A DNA stretch of 64,000 nucleotides, taken from positions 434,001-498,000 of the forward strand of contig JADJRQ010000001.1 in the NCBI GenBank assembly GCA_016712175.1. Reading direction: 5' to 3'. Below are positions 1-8,847 of this stretch, piece by piece. Source of the DNA: Solirubrobacterales bacterium. GTDB lineage: Bacteria > Actinomycetota > Thermoleophilia > Solirubrobacterales > 70-9. Every line of letters begins with the position of its first letter. The first letter of the stretch is position 1. The position numbers and the translations under genes are program-made. The notes beneath the pieces are model-generated. The model had not been told where the DNA came from, made no database searches, and saw nothing but the letters and a program-made list of their open reading frames with translations.

Positions 1-814
1 GCGCCACCGCTGACCAGGCGATGCAGGCGCTCGCCACATCCCCCAAGAACATCCTGCTCGACGATGTTTCGGCCGACGACCTCAAGCTGGAGGTTGGCGA
101 TACCGCCGAACTCCTGCTCGCGCGCGGTACCTCCCGGCAGCAGCTCCGGAAGGTCAAGGTCGCCGGGGTCTTCACCAGCTTCCCGGGCTTTCCCGCCGGG
201 CTGAACGTCGTTGCGAACCTCGACTGGTACCAAAGCGAGACGGGTATCAAGCGGGCCGACTTCTTTCTCGTGAAGACCAGTGACCCCGGCGCCGGAGGAC
301 TCCAGTCGGCCCGATCAGCGATCGAGGCCGGTCCCGGGGCTCAGGGAAAACTCAACTTCGACACAACCGAGACCAGCTTCAACAAGGACCAGTCGAGTCT
401 GACCGCACTTAACGTTCGCGGCCTCGTCGATCTCAACTTTTTCTTCACGCTCGCGATCAGCGCAGCGGTGATCGCGATCTTCGTTTTCGGCCTGATGCTT
501 CAGCGAAGGCGTGAATACGTGGTGCTCCGGGCGCAGGGCCTGGGAAGCCGGGGGTCCGGGCGCTGGTTTTCGGCGAGGCCGCGTTCGTCAGCGTCAGCGG
601 CCTGCTCGCTGGTGCGATGGTCGGCACCGCCTTCGGATTGCTGCTGGTCCACGTGCTCGAACCGCTCTTCATCCTGCCTCCGGTCGGCAAGTTGCCTTAT
701 GCCGACGCAGCCCTGCTCGCGGGGCTGGTGCTGGCCGCAACCGCTGCCTCCACGGGTGTCGCCCTGTTGATCCTCGGCAAGCTGAGCCCCTCAGAAGTCC
801 TGCGCGAGCAATAG
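1..814 (+). CDS. FtsX/MacB-type ABC transporter permease, C-terminal part, frameshifted
   Basis: Partial at the left edge: the frame is open from base 3. The part seen has a periplasmic, beta-rich segment followed by a membrane segment near 430-500 (hydrophobic run ending FVFGLML), then the cytoplasmic loop QRRREYVVLRAQGLG typical of FtsX permeases, and a last membrane pair ending in LSPSEVLREQ, the usual FtsX tail. The frame breaks in the G run at 550-554. Adding one G restores SRGVRALVFGEAAFVSVSG, which is normal FtsX sequence, and the second frame runs to the stop at 812-814. This is therefore one gene with a one-base loss, possibly a sequencing error. The family moves lipoproteins, peptides or lipids out of the membrane with a separate ATPase, which must lie to the left. 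The substrate is unknown. Confidence 0.8.
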
Positions 815-998
815 CCCGAATACTGAATCCCTCGAGCACCTTCCAACCAGCTTCGGGGAACCGACAGGAGGCTGGGAACCGCGCTCGAGAACCCCGAGGT
901 AATCGGGGTGTTTCTGCTGCGTGACTTTAACGGACGACCCGGGTTACAGGGTCACTACTGACGATTCGCGGCTTGGCGCCGCTTACAATTGAAAGTCC

Positions 999-2342
999 AT
1001 GGAGCCAATTGCCGCGAAACCCGTATCACCACTCGCCAGGGGATCGCTACGCATGCAATCTGACAGCCGACTCGTAAAGCTCTTCCGCCGCGGGGTCGAG
1101 CCCGCATTCGATGAACTCGTGCACCGCTATCGCGCGGCTCTGGTGGCGTACGCCGGTGCGATCGCCGGGCGCGACCGTGCGGAGGACGTGGTCCAGGACT
1201 CCCTGGTCAAGGCACACCGCTGCCTGGCGGGCGATCAGTCGATCGAACCCAAACCGTGGTTCTACACGGTCGTGCGCAATACGGCCCTCAATGATCTACG
1301 CGACAACCGGAAACACAGCCACGACAACCTCGGCGAAACGATGGACCGTGGCTTCCAGCAGCCACACGAGGTCGCCGAGCGCCGGGAAGAATTCGCCGCC
1401 GTGGTCGCAGCCGTGTCGGCACTCCCCACCTCGCAGCGCCGGGCCCTGATCGGTCATGAACTCGGCGGATTCTCCAACGACGAGATCGCCGCCGAACTCG
1501 ACGTTTCCCCCGGTGCCACGAAGCAGCTGATCTACCGAGCCAGGCTCAGCCTGCGAAATAGCTTCGGTGCGTTGATCCCGTTCCCGCTGATCGCCTGGCT
1601 GGCTTCTGACGCTTCCAGCCTCTTCGCAACCGGAGCCGCGGGCGGAGCGGCTAGTGGTGCTGCCGCTACCGGGGCGCTCGGCGCTTCCGGCGGTACGGTC
1701 GGCTCCGCAACCACCGGTGGGGTCTTCGGCGGCCTGGCCGGTGCCGGATCCACCAAGCTCGCCTTGGTCGCGATCGTCGCCAGCGGGTCGATCGCCGGAG
1801 GGGTCGCGGCCGAACGGCACCACGATTCTTCACGCGACACGGCCCCGGAGACCGTAGTGAAGACATACGAAGGTTCGACCGGCGGGGCAGCCTCCGGCAA
1901 CGCTCAAGGCACCCCTTCGATCATCGGCGGGACCCCGGGCTCGAAACACGGTTCTTCAGGAGCTGACGACGGCAAGTCTGGAGGCGGCCGAAATTCTTCG
2001 GGTTCCGGCGAAAGCGACGACCATTCGATCCGGCAAGCGAGGAATGAAGAACACCGGGGCGCGGGCCACGGAAAGGACGAGCGGCGTGAGCCACGGCCGG
2101 AGGGCAGCCACCGTGACGACTCTGGCCCTGGTTCCGGCGGCTCCGGATATGGCAGCCATCCCAATGCACCCGGTGCCGGGGACGACTCCCCCCGCCCGCC
2201 GAACCCCGCCGGTGAGGACGGAAGCTCGGGTACGGGATCGGGCGAGTCGGGCAGCGGCTCTTCCGGGTCCGGCTCGGACGATGCTTACCCCGGGGACGCC
2301 GAGCCACTGGAACATGAATCCAGCTCCTCCGACGACGACTGA
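999..2342 (+). CDS. ECF-family RNA polymerase sigma factor with long membrane/low-complexity tail
   Basis: A 447-residue protein. Residues about 28-100 form sigma region 2 (FDELVHRYRAAL, then RAEDVVQDSLVKAHR and PWFYTVVRNTALNDLRD) and about 130-186 form region 4 (LPTSQRRALIGHELGGFSNDEIAAELD). ECF factors normally end here. This one continues with a hydrophobic stretch (about 191-202), an Ala/Gly-rich linker, a second hydrophobic segment (about 254-270, LALVAIVASGSIAGG) and about 175 residues rich in Gly, Ser, Asp and Glu. This suggests a membrane-tethered sigma factor with an extracytoplasmic tail that may replace a separate anti-sigma factor; that role is inference. Start: ATG 999 is kept, but ATG 1053, with CAGGGGA upstream and right at the domain edge, is equally possible. 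The secreted Ca-binding protein downstream could be a target. Confidence 0.85.
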   Translation: MEPIAAKPVSPLARGSLRMQSDSRLVKLFRRGVEPAFDELVHRYRAALVAYAGAIAGRDRAEDVVQDSLVKAHRCLAGDQSIEPKPWFYTVVRNTALNDLRDNRKHSHDNLGETMDRGFQQPHEVAERREEFAAVVAAVSALPTSQRRALIGHELGGFSNDEIAAELDVSPGATKQLIYRARLSLRNSFGALIPFPLIAWLASDASSLFATGAAGGAASGAAATGALGASGGTVGSATTGGVFGGLAGAGSTKLALVAIVASGSIAGGVAAERHHDSSRDTAPETVVKTYEGSTGGAASGNAQGTPSIIGGTPGSKHGSSGADDGKSGGGRNSSGSGESDDHSIRQARNEEHRGAGHGKDERREPRPEGSHRDDSGPGSGGSGYGSHPNAPGAGDDSPRPPNPAGEDGSSGTGSGESGSGSSGSGSDDAYPGDAEPLEHESSSSDDD

Positions 2343-2473
2343 TTTCCCCCCTCGGCTGACTCGCGTGACTTTCGCCACGCGTTCGGGTCTAGGAATCAGA
2401 GGTAGCCACAGCCCGGCCTTCTGGCCCGGCTCAAATCAGTCGCCAGGTCGGCGGCAGACGAAGGGGTAATTCG

Positions 2474-3217
2474 ATGAACACATTCAAGACCGGAAGAATC
2501 GGCATTCTGTTTGCCGCGATTCTCGCTCTCGTGGCGGTTTCGCTGCCGGGTGCGGCGTCGGCCAAAGACCGGAATCACGACAAGCTTCCCGACAAGTGGG
2601 AGAAGGCACACAAGCTCTCGCTCAAGAAGGATCAGCGGAGGCTGGACCAGGACCACGACGGACTGAAGAACCGTGGCGAGTTCCGCGCGGGAACCAACCC
2701 CCGTGACAAGGACTCCGACGACGACGGCATCAGCGACAAGAAGGAACGGGCCGGCATCATCTCCGCGTACGACGCTGACGCGGGAACCCTGACCATCTCC
2801 CTCTACGCCGGTGGCAAACTCACTGGCTCGGTCTCCGAAGCCACCCGCGTCGAGTGCGAGGACGAGTCCTCGGGCGACGACGACGGAACCGACGACCAGG
2901 GATCTGGTGACGATGCTGAAGAACGCGGCCGCGGTCACGAAGGTAGCGGCGGACCTGGTCGACCTGGAGATGACGAGTCAGGCGACGATCAGTCCGATGA
3001 CGAGTCAGGTGACGACGAAACCGACGACCAGGGTCCCGGTGACGAAGCCGGCGGCGAAGGTCGGCCCCCGCGGGGTCACGAGGGTGATTGCGACGGCAAC
3101 TGCTCGATCGACGATCTGGCGGTTGACGTCGAGGTCACCGAAGCGGAAGTCAAGTTCACCGCTGGCGGCACCGTATTCAAGAAACTCGAGATCGTGAAGG
3201 TCGCGGACGAGAGCTGA
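2474..3217 (+). CDS. secreted acidic protein with thrombospondin-type-3-like calcium repeats
   Basis: 247 residues with a clear signal peptide (about 1-30, hydrophobic core GILFAAILALVAVSL, cleavage after AASA). Next come Asp-rich loops of the DxNxDxLPD / DxDxDGL / DSDDDGISD kind (residues about 32-95), as in thrombospondin type 3 or EF-hand-like calcium-binding repeats. A very acidic Gly/Asp/Glu segment follows (about 128-205). The last 40 residues contain two Cys and a short beta-like domain. It probably acts outside the cell as a Ca-binding surface or matrix protein; no enzyme motif is seen. The start is supported by GAAGGGG about 7 bases before the ATG. A hairpin terminator follows the stop. 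It lies 130 bases after the sigma-factor gene in the same direction and may be co-regulated. Confidence 0.75.
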   Translation: MNTFKTGRIGILFAAILALVAVSLPGAASAKDRNHDKLPDKWEKAHKLSLKKDQRRLDQDHDGLKNRGEFRAGTNPRDKDSDDDGISDKKERAGIISAYDADAGTLTISLYAGGKLTGSVSEATRVECEDESSGDDDGTDDQGSGDDAEERGRGHEGSGGPGRPGDDESGDDQSDDESGDDETDDQGPGDEAGGEGRPPRGHEGDCDGNCSIDDLAVDVEVTEAEVKFTAGGTVFKKLEIVKVADES

Positions 3218-3242
3218 TTCACGCAGCAGCACGAATCAACGG

Positions 3243-3272
3243 AGAGGGGTCGCTTGGGCGGCCCCTCTTTTT
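3243..3272 (+). terminator. rho-independent terminator
   Basis: AGAGGGG (3243-3249) pairs with CCCCTCT (3262-3268) around a 12-base loop and is followed by a T run. It sits 25 bases after the stop of the Ca-binding protein gene and faces the converging acyl-CoA oxidase gene. Confidence 0.8.
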
Positions 3273-3348
3273 GTGCCCGTTCGCAAGGGCCACACCGTCT
3301 CGGAAGCTTTCGCCGACGCAATCGCGACCGCAAGTACCTCGTCCTTGT

Positions 3349-5301
3349 TCAGCCGACGATTCCGTCGGGGCCGAACTCTGGCAAGACGCAGTCCGGCACG
3401 CGCCAGGCGTCGGCCAGGTCCACGGCGTGAGGCCGTAGCTCTTCGCAGAGCGTGTTGAGATTTCGGGTCACGGCCTTGGCCCGAGTCGAGGAGATGCGAC
3501 CGTGCTCCTGGTACCAGGCCCGGTGTTCGTCGATCACGCTCAGCGCGTAGAGGTCGCAAGTCCGGTCGAGCATCGCTTTCGAATTCCCGTCTTCGCAATC
3601 GTCCACGCCGCGGGAGAAGGCCTCGAGGATCTGGGTCTCGATGTGTGACCGGGCCGCGGCCAGAACGTGGTCCTGGCAGGCGTTGAAGACGACGAAAGGG
3701 TCGTACCCGTCGTCGATCCCGCTTTTCAGCCGGCGCGCCACGCCCGAAAGCACGTGGTCTTCGCGCCAGGCAAAAAGCGCCAGTTGGTAATTGCGCTTCT
3801 TGAGGTCACCGTCTTCCTCGGAATCGGGCGTGATCTCGTCCCAGATCCGTCCCCAGAGCTCGCGCGCGGCGGAACGTTCGACGAAACGCCCGATCACCTG
3901 CGAAGCGATGAAACCGGCCATTCCGATCGGGTTGAGATCGCCGAACTCCTCGCGGTAGCCGGTCAGGAGACTCTTGGCGACGAGTTGGAGAAGGACCGTA
4001 TTGTCGCCTTCGAAGGTGGCGAAGATCTCGGCGTCCGCCTTGCGTGCGGCGAAGCCGGTCGAGCTCAGGTAGCCGAGGCCACCGCAGGCCTCCCTTCCGG
4101 TCTGGATGCATTCGATCGCGTGCCAGGTCGCAAAGGCCTTGACCCCGGCGGCGCTTGACTCGAGCGACCGGCGTGCGTGCTGGTCGGTCTCGGTCCCGCT
4201 GAAAACGGCATCGAGCTCTTTGACCAGTTCTTCCTGCTTGAAGTGGAGTGCATAGGTCCGCGCGAGGAGCGGCAGGAGCCGCAGCTGGTGGGCGCGGTAG
4301 TCGAGCAGCTTCACTTCTTCGCCGCCACCGGGTGGCCCGAACTGCCGGCGGCGGTCGCCGTGCTTGATTGCGATGGTCAGCGCGACCTTTGAGACCGAGA
4401 CACCGGCGCCACCGACCGAAACCCGTCCCTGGACCAGGGTTCCAACCATGGTGAAGAAACGGCCCGTCGCACTCTTGATGGGCGAGGAGTAAACACCGGC
4501 CGCGGACACCGAGCCGTAGCGGTCGAGCAGGTTCAGTCGCGGGATTCGGACCGAGTCGAAGTACAACCGGCCGTTGTCGACGCCGTTCAGCCCGAGCTTG
4601 TGCCCGCAGTCCTCGATCCGGACACCGTCCAGGGGCTTGCCGCGTTTGTCCCGGATGGGCACCACGAAGGCATGCACCCCGTGATTCGTTCCGGCAACGA
4701 TCAGCTGTGCGAAGACAGCGGCCGCCCGCCCGTGGACGGCAGCGTTACCGATCCAGTCCTTCCGGTCGGCCTCGGTCGGGGTGTCGATCACCCACTCTTC
4801 GTTCTGGATGTCGTAGGTCGCGGTGGTTCCCACGGCCTGGACATCGGAGCCGTGTCCGGATTCGCTCATCGCGAAGCAGCCCGGCAACTCGAGGGCGGCG
4901 ATGCCGGCCAGGTACTCCTCGTGGTGCTTCTCGGTCCCGAGGTGGAGAATCGCGCCTCCCCAGAGGCCGTACTGCACCCCGGTCTTGACCAGCAGGGAGA
5001 GGTCACCGAACGCAAGTGTCTCGAACGCGGCGATCGAGCCACCGATGTTGCCGCCACCGCCGTAGGCCGTCGGCAGACCGAGGTTCGTCTGGCCTTCGTC
5101 AGCAAGGATCTTCGACCAGTCGAACACCCGCTGGCGATATTCGGAGCTCTTGATTTCGGGGTCCACCGCCGCGAACTCTGGCCGCGCCAGTTGTTCCCTG
5201 ACCCCCTGACGAATTTCGCCAAAGTCGCCATCGAGATAGTCGCCGAGCGTAGGCACACCGATCGCCCGGAGGACCTCGGTTGCGGGGGGATCGTCAGCCA
5301 T
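3349..5301 (-). CDS. acyl-CoA oxidase / acyl-CoA dehydrogenase family flavoenzyme
   Basis: 650 residues, the size of acyl-CoA oxidases rather than the usual 380-400 residue dehydrogenases. The N-terminal helical domain (YRQRVFDWSKIL, GLPTAYGGGGNIGGSIAAFETLAFGD) is followed by the beta domain with CFAMSESGHGSDVQAVGTTA, the FAD/substrate motif of this superfamily, and then the C-terminal helices. CGGLGYLSSTGFAARKADAE and FATFEGDNTVLLQLVAKSLL match the catalytic-glutamate region of ACOX enzymes. The expected reaction is FAD-dependent alpha,beta-oxidation of acyl-CoA to trans-2-enoyl-CoA in beta-oxidation. Whether O2 or an electron-transfer flavoprotein accepts the electrons cannot be read from sequence. 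It stands alone, divergent from the secreted protein at 5478 and convergent with the 2474 gene. Confidence 0.88.
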   Translation of the reverse strand: MADDPPATEVLRAIGVPTLGDYLDGDFGEIRQGVREQLARPEFAAVDPEIKSSEYRQRVFDWSKILADEGQTNLGLPTAYGGGGNIGGSIAAFETLAFGDLSLLVKTGVQYGLWGGAILHLGTEKHHEEYLAGIAALELPGCFAMSESGHGSDVQAVGTTATYDIQNEEWVIDTPTEADRKDWIGNAAVHGRAAAVFAQLIVAGTNHGVHAFVVPIRDKRGKPLDGVRIEDCGHKLGLNGVDNGRLYFDSVRIPRLNLLDRYGSVSAAGVYSSPIKSATGRFFTMVGTLVQGRVSVGGAGVSVSKVALTIAIKHGDRRRQFGPPGGGEEVKLLDYRAHQLRLLPLLARTYALHFKQEELVKELDAVFSGTETDQHARRSLESSAAGVKAFATWHAIECIQTGREACGGLGYLSSTGFAARKADAEIFATFEGDNTVLLQLVAKSLLTGYREEFGDLNPIGMAGFIASQVIGRFVERSAARELWGRIWDEITPDSEEDGDLKKRNYQLALFAWREDHVLSGVARRLKSGIDDGYDPFVVFNACQDHVLAAARSHIETQILEAFSRGVDDCEDGNSKAMLDRTCDLYALSVIDEHRAWYQEHGRISSTRAKAVTRNLNTLCEELRPHAVDLADAWRVPDCVLPEFGPDGIVG

Positions 5302-5477
5302 CCACCCGGATACTACGCCCCAGCCATCGTCACTTCGAGAAGTTAAACCGCGACCTGATGGTTGCAGGTTTGACGATGGTTGGTGACCGGGTAAAGCAGT
5401 CTGAGTACCCCGATGTCTCCAACGTTGGCCGACAGTCCGGTAAAGAGGCCCAAGAAATTACGGAAAGAGGAACGCAG

Positions 5478-7247
5478 TTGAAGCTCGGCGAAACCCAAAC
5501 CAGTAGACACTTTCGACGTTCCCTCCTGGCACTGCCCCTGGCGCTGCTCGGAATGTTGGCCTTCGCCTCCGCCGCACAGGCGGCGTTCGGACTGGGCGGC
5601 CTCGTAGCAGCGCCCGCGAATACTGATTCCGGCGCCAAATCGGACTTCCACGTTCACCTGGACGTCACCACGCCGGGTGACCAGTTGCGTGACTTGACGG
5701 TCAGCCTGCCCCCCGGCCTTTCCGGAAACCCCCAGTCGGTACCGAAATGCCCGGCTGCCAGCCTCAATGCGGACGCCTGTCCCGCCGGATCCCAGATCGG
5801 GTCGACCACCGTCCAGCTCACCGCCATGTCCGTGGTTCCGCTGACCGTCGAAGGAAGCGTCTACAACGTGGTTCCCGAGCCGGGCGAGCCGGCCCGTCTG
5901 GGCATCGTCCTGCGGCCACCGGACCCCAGCCACCTGGTCCTTCCGCCGATCATCATGCAGGTCGAGGTCGGGCTGCGCCCGGATTTCGGGCTCGACACGA
6001 TCCTCGCAGACCTGCCTAAAAACGCCGAAATCCTCGGTGCGATTCCGGTCGGAATTGCGATCAACTCGGTCGACCTCAACCTCGACGGCTCCTTCATGCG
6101 CAACCCGACTTCATGTGGGACCCAGACGACCGCGTTCTCGGCTCGCTCCTGGGCTATGGGCGAAGGTGATCCGGCGGCGACCGGTACGACCACCTACGTC
6201 TCGACCAACTGTAAAAAGCAGGCCTACGAGCCGAACGCGAGTCTCGACATCAACGGGGACGGGCAGGAACTGATCAAGGATTCACGGCCGACGGTGTCTG
6301 CTGTGATCACCCAGACGGAGGCCGAGGCGAATAACGAGCGCGCGGCTGTACTCCTACCCGCGGCGATCGGCATCGTTGTCTCCCAGCTCGGAGAGACCTG
6401 CCGGCCGCTCGACTTCCAGGCCGGCAAGTGCCCGGCGAACGCCCAGGTCGGCAACGCGACCGCGGTCAGCCCGCTGCTCGATTCGGACCTGACCGGCGCG
6501 GTCTACCTTGTCGCCGCCAATGGATTTCCCCAAATCGGCGTTGACCTGAAGGGCGCGCTGCCCCTCAAGATCCTCGGATCGACGGGCCTCAGAGACGGTC
6601 GCATCGAAAACATCTTCGAAGGACTGCCCGACCTGCCCCTCTCGCGGTTCGCGCTGACCTTCCCCGGAGGATCAAACGGTCTGCTGAAGGTCGTCGACGA
6701 CGTCTGTGCCGATACCTCGATCTTCAGCGTCGACTTCACGTCCCAGGCCGGCAAAAAGCTCAGTCGGACTCTGCCGACGACCGAGACCGGCTGCCCCGCC
6801 GGAGGCTGGAATCCAGGCGGCGATGGTGTTCCGGGCACTGGTTCACAGGCCAAAGAGCCCCGGGCCAAGGTCCGGGTCAGCGGGACCAAGCGCCACCGCC
6901 CCCGGGTCTCGATCCGGATCAAGTCCGTCAACGCCGGCATGGGGACCGTCAAGGTCAAGCTGCCCAGGGCGCTGAAACTCAATCGCCGGGCCCAGCGCCG
7001 GGTCGTGGTCAAGGCCGACGGCACGCGAATCCGCGGCAAGAAGAACCTCTTCGCGAAGGGCCGGAAGCTTAAGGTGCTCGGCCTGCCCGGCACGGGGGCA
7101 AACGTCCTCACCGTGGCCATTCGCCCGAAGGCGATCAAGCATCCGCGCAAACTCCGCAAGAGCAAGAAGCTGGCCTTCAACCTCAAGATCCTGAGGCCTG
7201 ACCAGGAGCCGGTCAAGCTGAAGGTTCGAAGCCGGGCCCGCGGGTAG
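5478..7247 (+). CDS. secreted beta-rich protein with basic C-terminal domain, function unknown
   Basis: The frame is open from 5280 but would overlap the divergent gene. The best start is TTG 5478, preceded by AAAGAGGA at proper spacing, and it places a standard signal peptide directly at the N-terminus (FRRSLLALPLALLGMLAFASAAQA). The product is about 589 residues. The mature part holds two similar modules with paired Cys and segments such as CPAASLNADACPAGSQIG and CRPLDFQAGKCPANAQVG, each followed by GAVYLV or GSVYNV strands. The last 130 residues are highly basic (Lys/Arg) and beta-like. I have seen this architecture in soil actinobacteria of the Solirubrobacterales type, without a known function. 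It is probably exported to the cell surface. Confidence 0.7.
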   Translation: MKLGETQTSRHFRRSLLALPLALLGMLAFASAAQAAFGLGGLVAAPANTDSGAKSDFHVHLDVTTPGDQLRDLTVSLPPGLSGNPQSVPKCPAASLNADACPAGSQIGSTTVQLTAMSVVPLTVEGSVYNVVPEPGEPARLGIVLRPPDPSHLVLPPIIMQVEVGLRPDFGLDTILADLPKNAEILGAIPVGIAINSVDLNLDGSFMRNPTSCGTQTTAFSARSWAMGEGDPAATGTTTYVSTNCKKQAYEPNASLDINGDGQELIKDSRPTVSAVITQTEAEANNERAAVLLPAAIGIVVSQLGETCRPLDFQAGKCPANAQVGNATAVSPLLDSDLTGAVYLVAANGFPQIGVDLKGALPLKILGSTGLRDGRIENIFEGLPDLPLSRFALTFPGGSNGLLKVVDDVCADTSIFSVDFTSQAGKKLSRTLPTTETGCPAGGWNPGGDGVPGTGSQAKEPRAKVRVSGTKRHRPRVSIRIKSVNAGMGTVKVKLPRALKLNRRAQRRVVVKADGTRIRGKKNLFAKGRKLKVLGLPGTGANVLTVAIRPKAIKHPRKLRKSKKLAFNLKILRPDQEPVKLKVRSRARG

Positions 7248-7265
7248 CCCGGGCGCGAGATCCGC

Positions 7266-8801
7266 CTAGCGGGTGTAGAGCCCGTGGAAACCGAACGGGA
7301 TGTGGTGGGGCACCGAGGCCCGCGCAATCTCGTGCATCGACTTCGCGTCCAGAACGACCAGCGCCGATGCACGGCGGCGTCCGTCGAGAACGACCGACAT
7401 GATCACGCCGTCATCTTCGTGGCGGGCGTGGGGACGTGGCACGTAAACCGGCTCGCCCGGGTAGACCCCGCGCTCGCGCCAGATCTTCGACTCACCCTTC
7501 TTGACATCGGCCTTGACCAGCTGGTCGATGTAGCCGCTCCCGTTCCCTTTCAGCCCGACGCCGTAGGCGTAGCGGTAGGGCCGGCCGTTCACGGCGTCGT
7601 AGTTCTTCTGCGGGAGTTCGAACACCGCTTCGATCAAATCGCGCTTGGTGAGCCTCCCGGTGGACGGGTTCACTTCGAACCGCCGGTATCGGGCCTGCGG
7701 CACATCGTTGTGCTTGCGGATCTTCTTGAGATACAAGGCGTCGATCGATCCGGCATCTTTGTGCGCGCAGACGTCGATCACGACGCGTCCCTTCCGTTCG
7801 TAAGCGTTGATGTGATGGAAGGCGAAGAACGGATCGGTCTCGAAGGTCCTGACAACTCCGCCCCGTTTGCGGTCGACCAGGATGATCGTCGAAGGCTGGT
7901 CGGGATGCCATTCGTAGTTGGTGATGATCGGGCCGCGATCGGGGCTGAGGAACTTCGAAAAGTTGAAATTCCAGGGCTGCGTCACGACCACTACGTAACG
8001 TTTGGTCAGGCCGAAAGAATGCAGGTAGCCGGGCGAAGCCTGCGGAATGAAGGCCAGTTCCCGCCGCCTGCCTCTCTTCTCGGTGATGATGCGCAGGCCA
8101 CTTGGGGGCACCAGCTCGATCTCGTAGGACAACCGCTCACCGGTCGCCGGGTCATGATGCGGATGGGCCGTTCCGAGCCTCCCCTGCATCACGGCACCGT
8201 CGGTTCCAAGGCTTTTCAACGACTTGGGGTTGAAACGAACCGGAATCGGGATCTCGGTCAAGGCGCGGAACTCGCCAGCCAGCTCTTCGATCGAAACGTT
8301 GGCATTCGGGATCCTGCCAAGCACCGGCATGGTCGATACCCCGGAAAAGATCTGCCGGCAGGGATCGGGAACGGGATCGGTCGCCAGCTCCGAGTACTTG
8401 ATGCGGCCTTCCTTCTTCCAGGCCTTGTAGGCGCTCGAACGAAGGAAGCGATTTCGGTAACTGACGCGTCCACGGTCAAACGAGAATGCGTGGAGCATCG
8501 CGAGTCCGTCAAACCAGTGGTTGAATCTCTCCTCGCCGATCTCGAACAGCGCTGGACCGTTCCGGAGCAGCGATCCGGTCAGCCACCTGGGCATCTTGCC
8601 GTCGACCGGCAGGTGTCTCAGGTGGGTCTCGGCCGTGAGGGACTTGCACCCGAGGTTGAACCCCGGCCTCTTCAGCTTGGGCGACTTCGCGAGTGCTTCG
8701 GCGACACCCAGAGGGTTGCTCGGAGAAAACGTAGAGGCTACCGCCAGGCCGGCCGCAGCCCTCGATCCGTCACGTAAAAGCTCGCGCCGCGTCTTCTCCA
8801 T
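7266..8801 (-). CDS. carotenoid oxygenase (RPE65/CCD family), Tat-like signal
   Basis: 511 residues. The N-terminus TRRELLRDGSRAAAGLAVAS resembles a twin-arginine signal, so the enzyme may be folded and cofactor-loaded before export. The body matches carotenoid cleavage dioxygenases: LTGSLLRNGPALFEIG and NHWFDGLAMLHAFSF near the start, then four His positions for the non-haem iron, seen in TAHPHHDP, GYLHSFGLT, FAFHHINAYE and the C-terminal FGFHGLYT. The family cleaves a carbon-carbon double bond of carotenoids or stilbene-like substrates with O2. Substrate cannot be assigned. A GAGGGAGGAATCG ribosome site precedes the ATG. Its 3' end meets that of the 5478 gene, and it stands alone downstream of the HD-GYP gene. 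Confidence 0.9.
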   Translation of the reverse strand: MEKTRRELLRDGSRAAAGLAVASTFSPSNPLGVAEALAKSPKLKRPGFNLGCKSLTAETHLRHLPVDGKMPRWLTGSLLRNGPALFEIGEERFNHWFDGLAMLHAFSFDRGRVSYRNRFLRSSAYKAWKKEGRIKYSELATDPVPDPCRQIFSGVSTMPVLGRIPNANVSIEELAGEFRALTEIPIPVRFNPKSLKSLGTDGAVMQGRLGTAHPHHDPATGERLSYEIELVPPSGLRIITEKRGRRRELAFIPQASPGYLHSFGLTKRYVVVVTQPWNFNFSKFLSPDRGPIITNYEWHPDQPSTIILVDRKRGGVVRTFETDPFFAFHHINAYERKGRVVIDVCAHKDAGSIDALYLKKIRKHNDVPQARYRRFEVNPSTGRLTKRDLIEAVFELPQKNYDAVNGRPYRYAYGVGLKGNGSGYIDQLVKADVKKGESKIWRERGVYPGEPVYVPRPHARHEDDGVIMSVVLDGRRRASALVVLDAKSMHEIARASVPHHIPFGFHGLYTR

Positions 8802-8847
8802 CGATTCCTCCCTCGATATCCCTGCGCTGACTATACCCGTGGCCGGA

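Noticed and set aside
7284..8777. Long plus-strand open frame (497 residues) opposite the carotenoid oxygenase gene
   Set aside because: It is the antisense shadow of a high-GC gene. The minus-strand product has clear family motifs, while this frame shows none.
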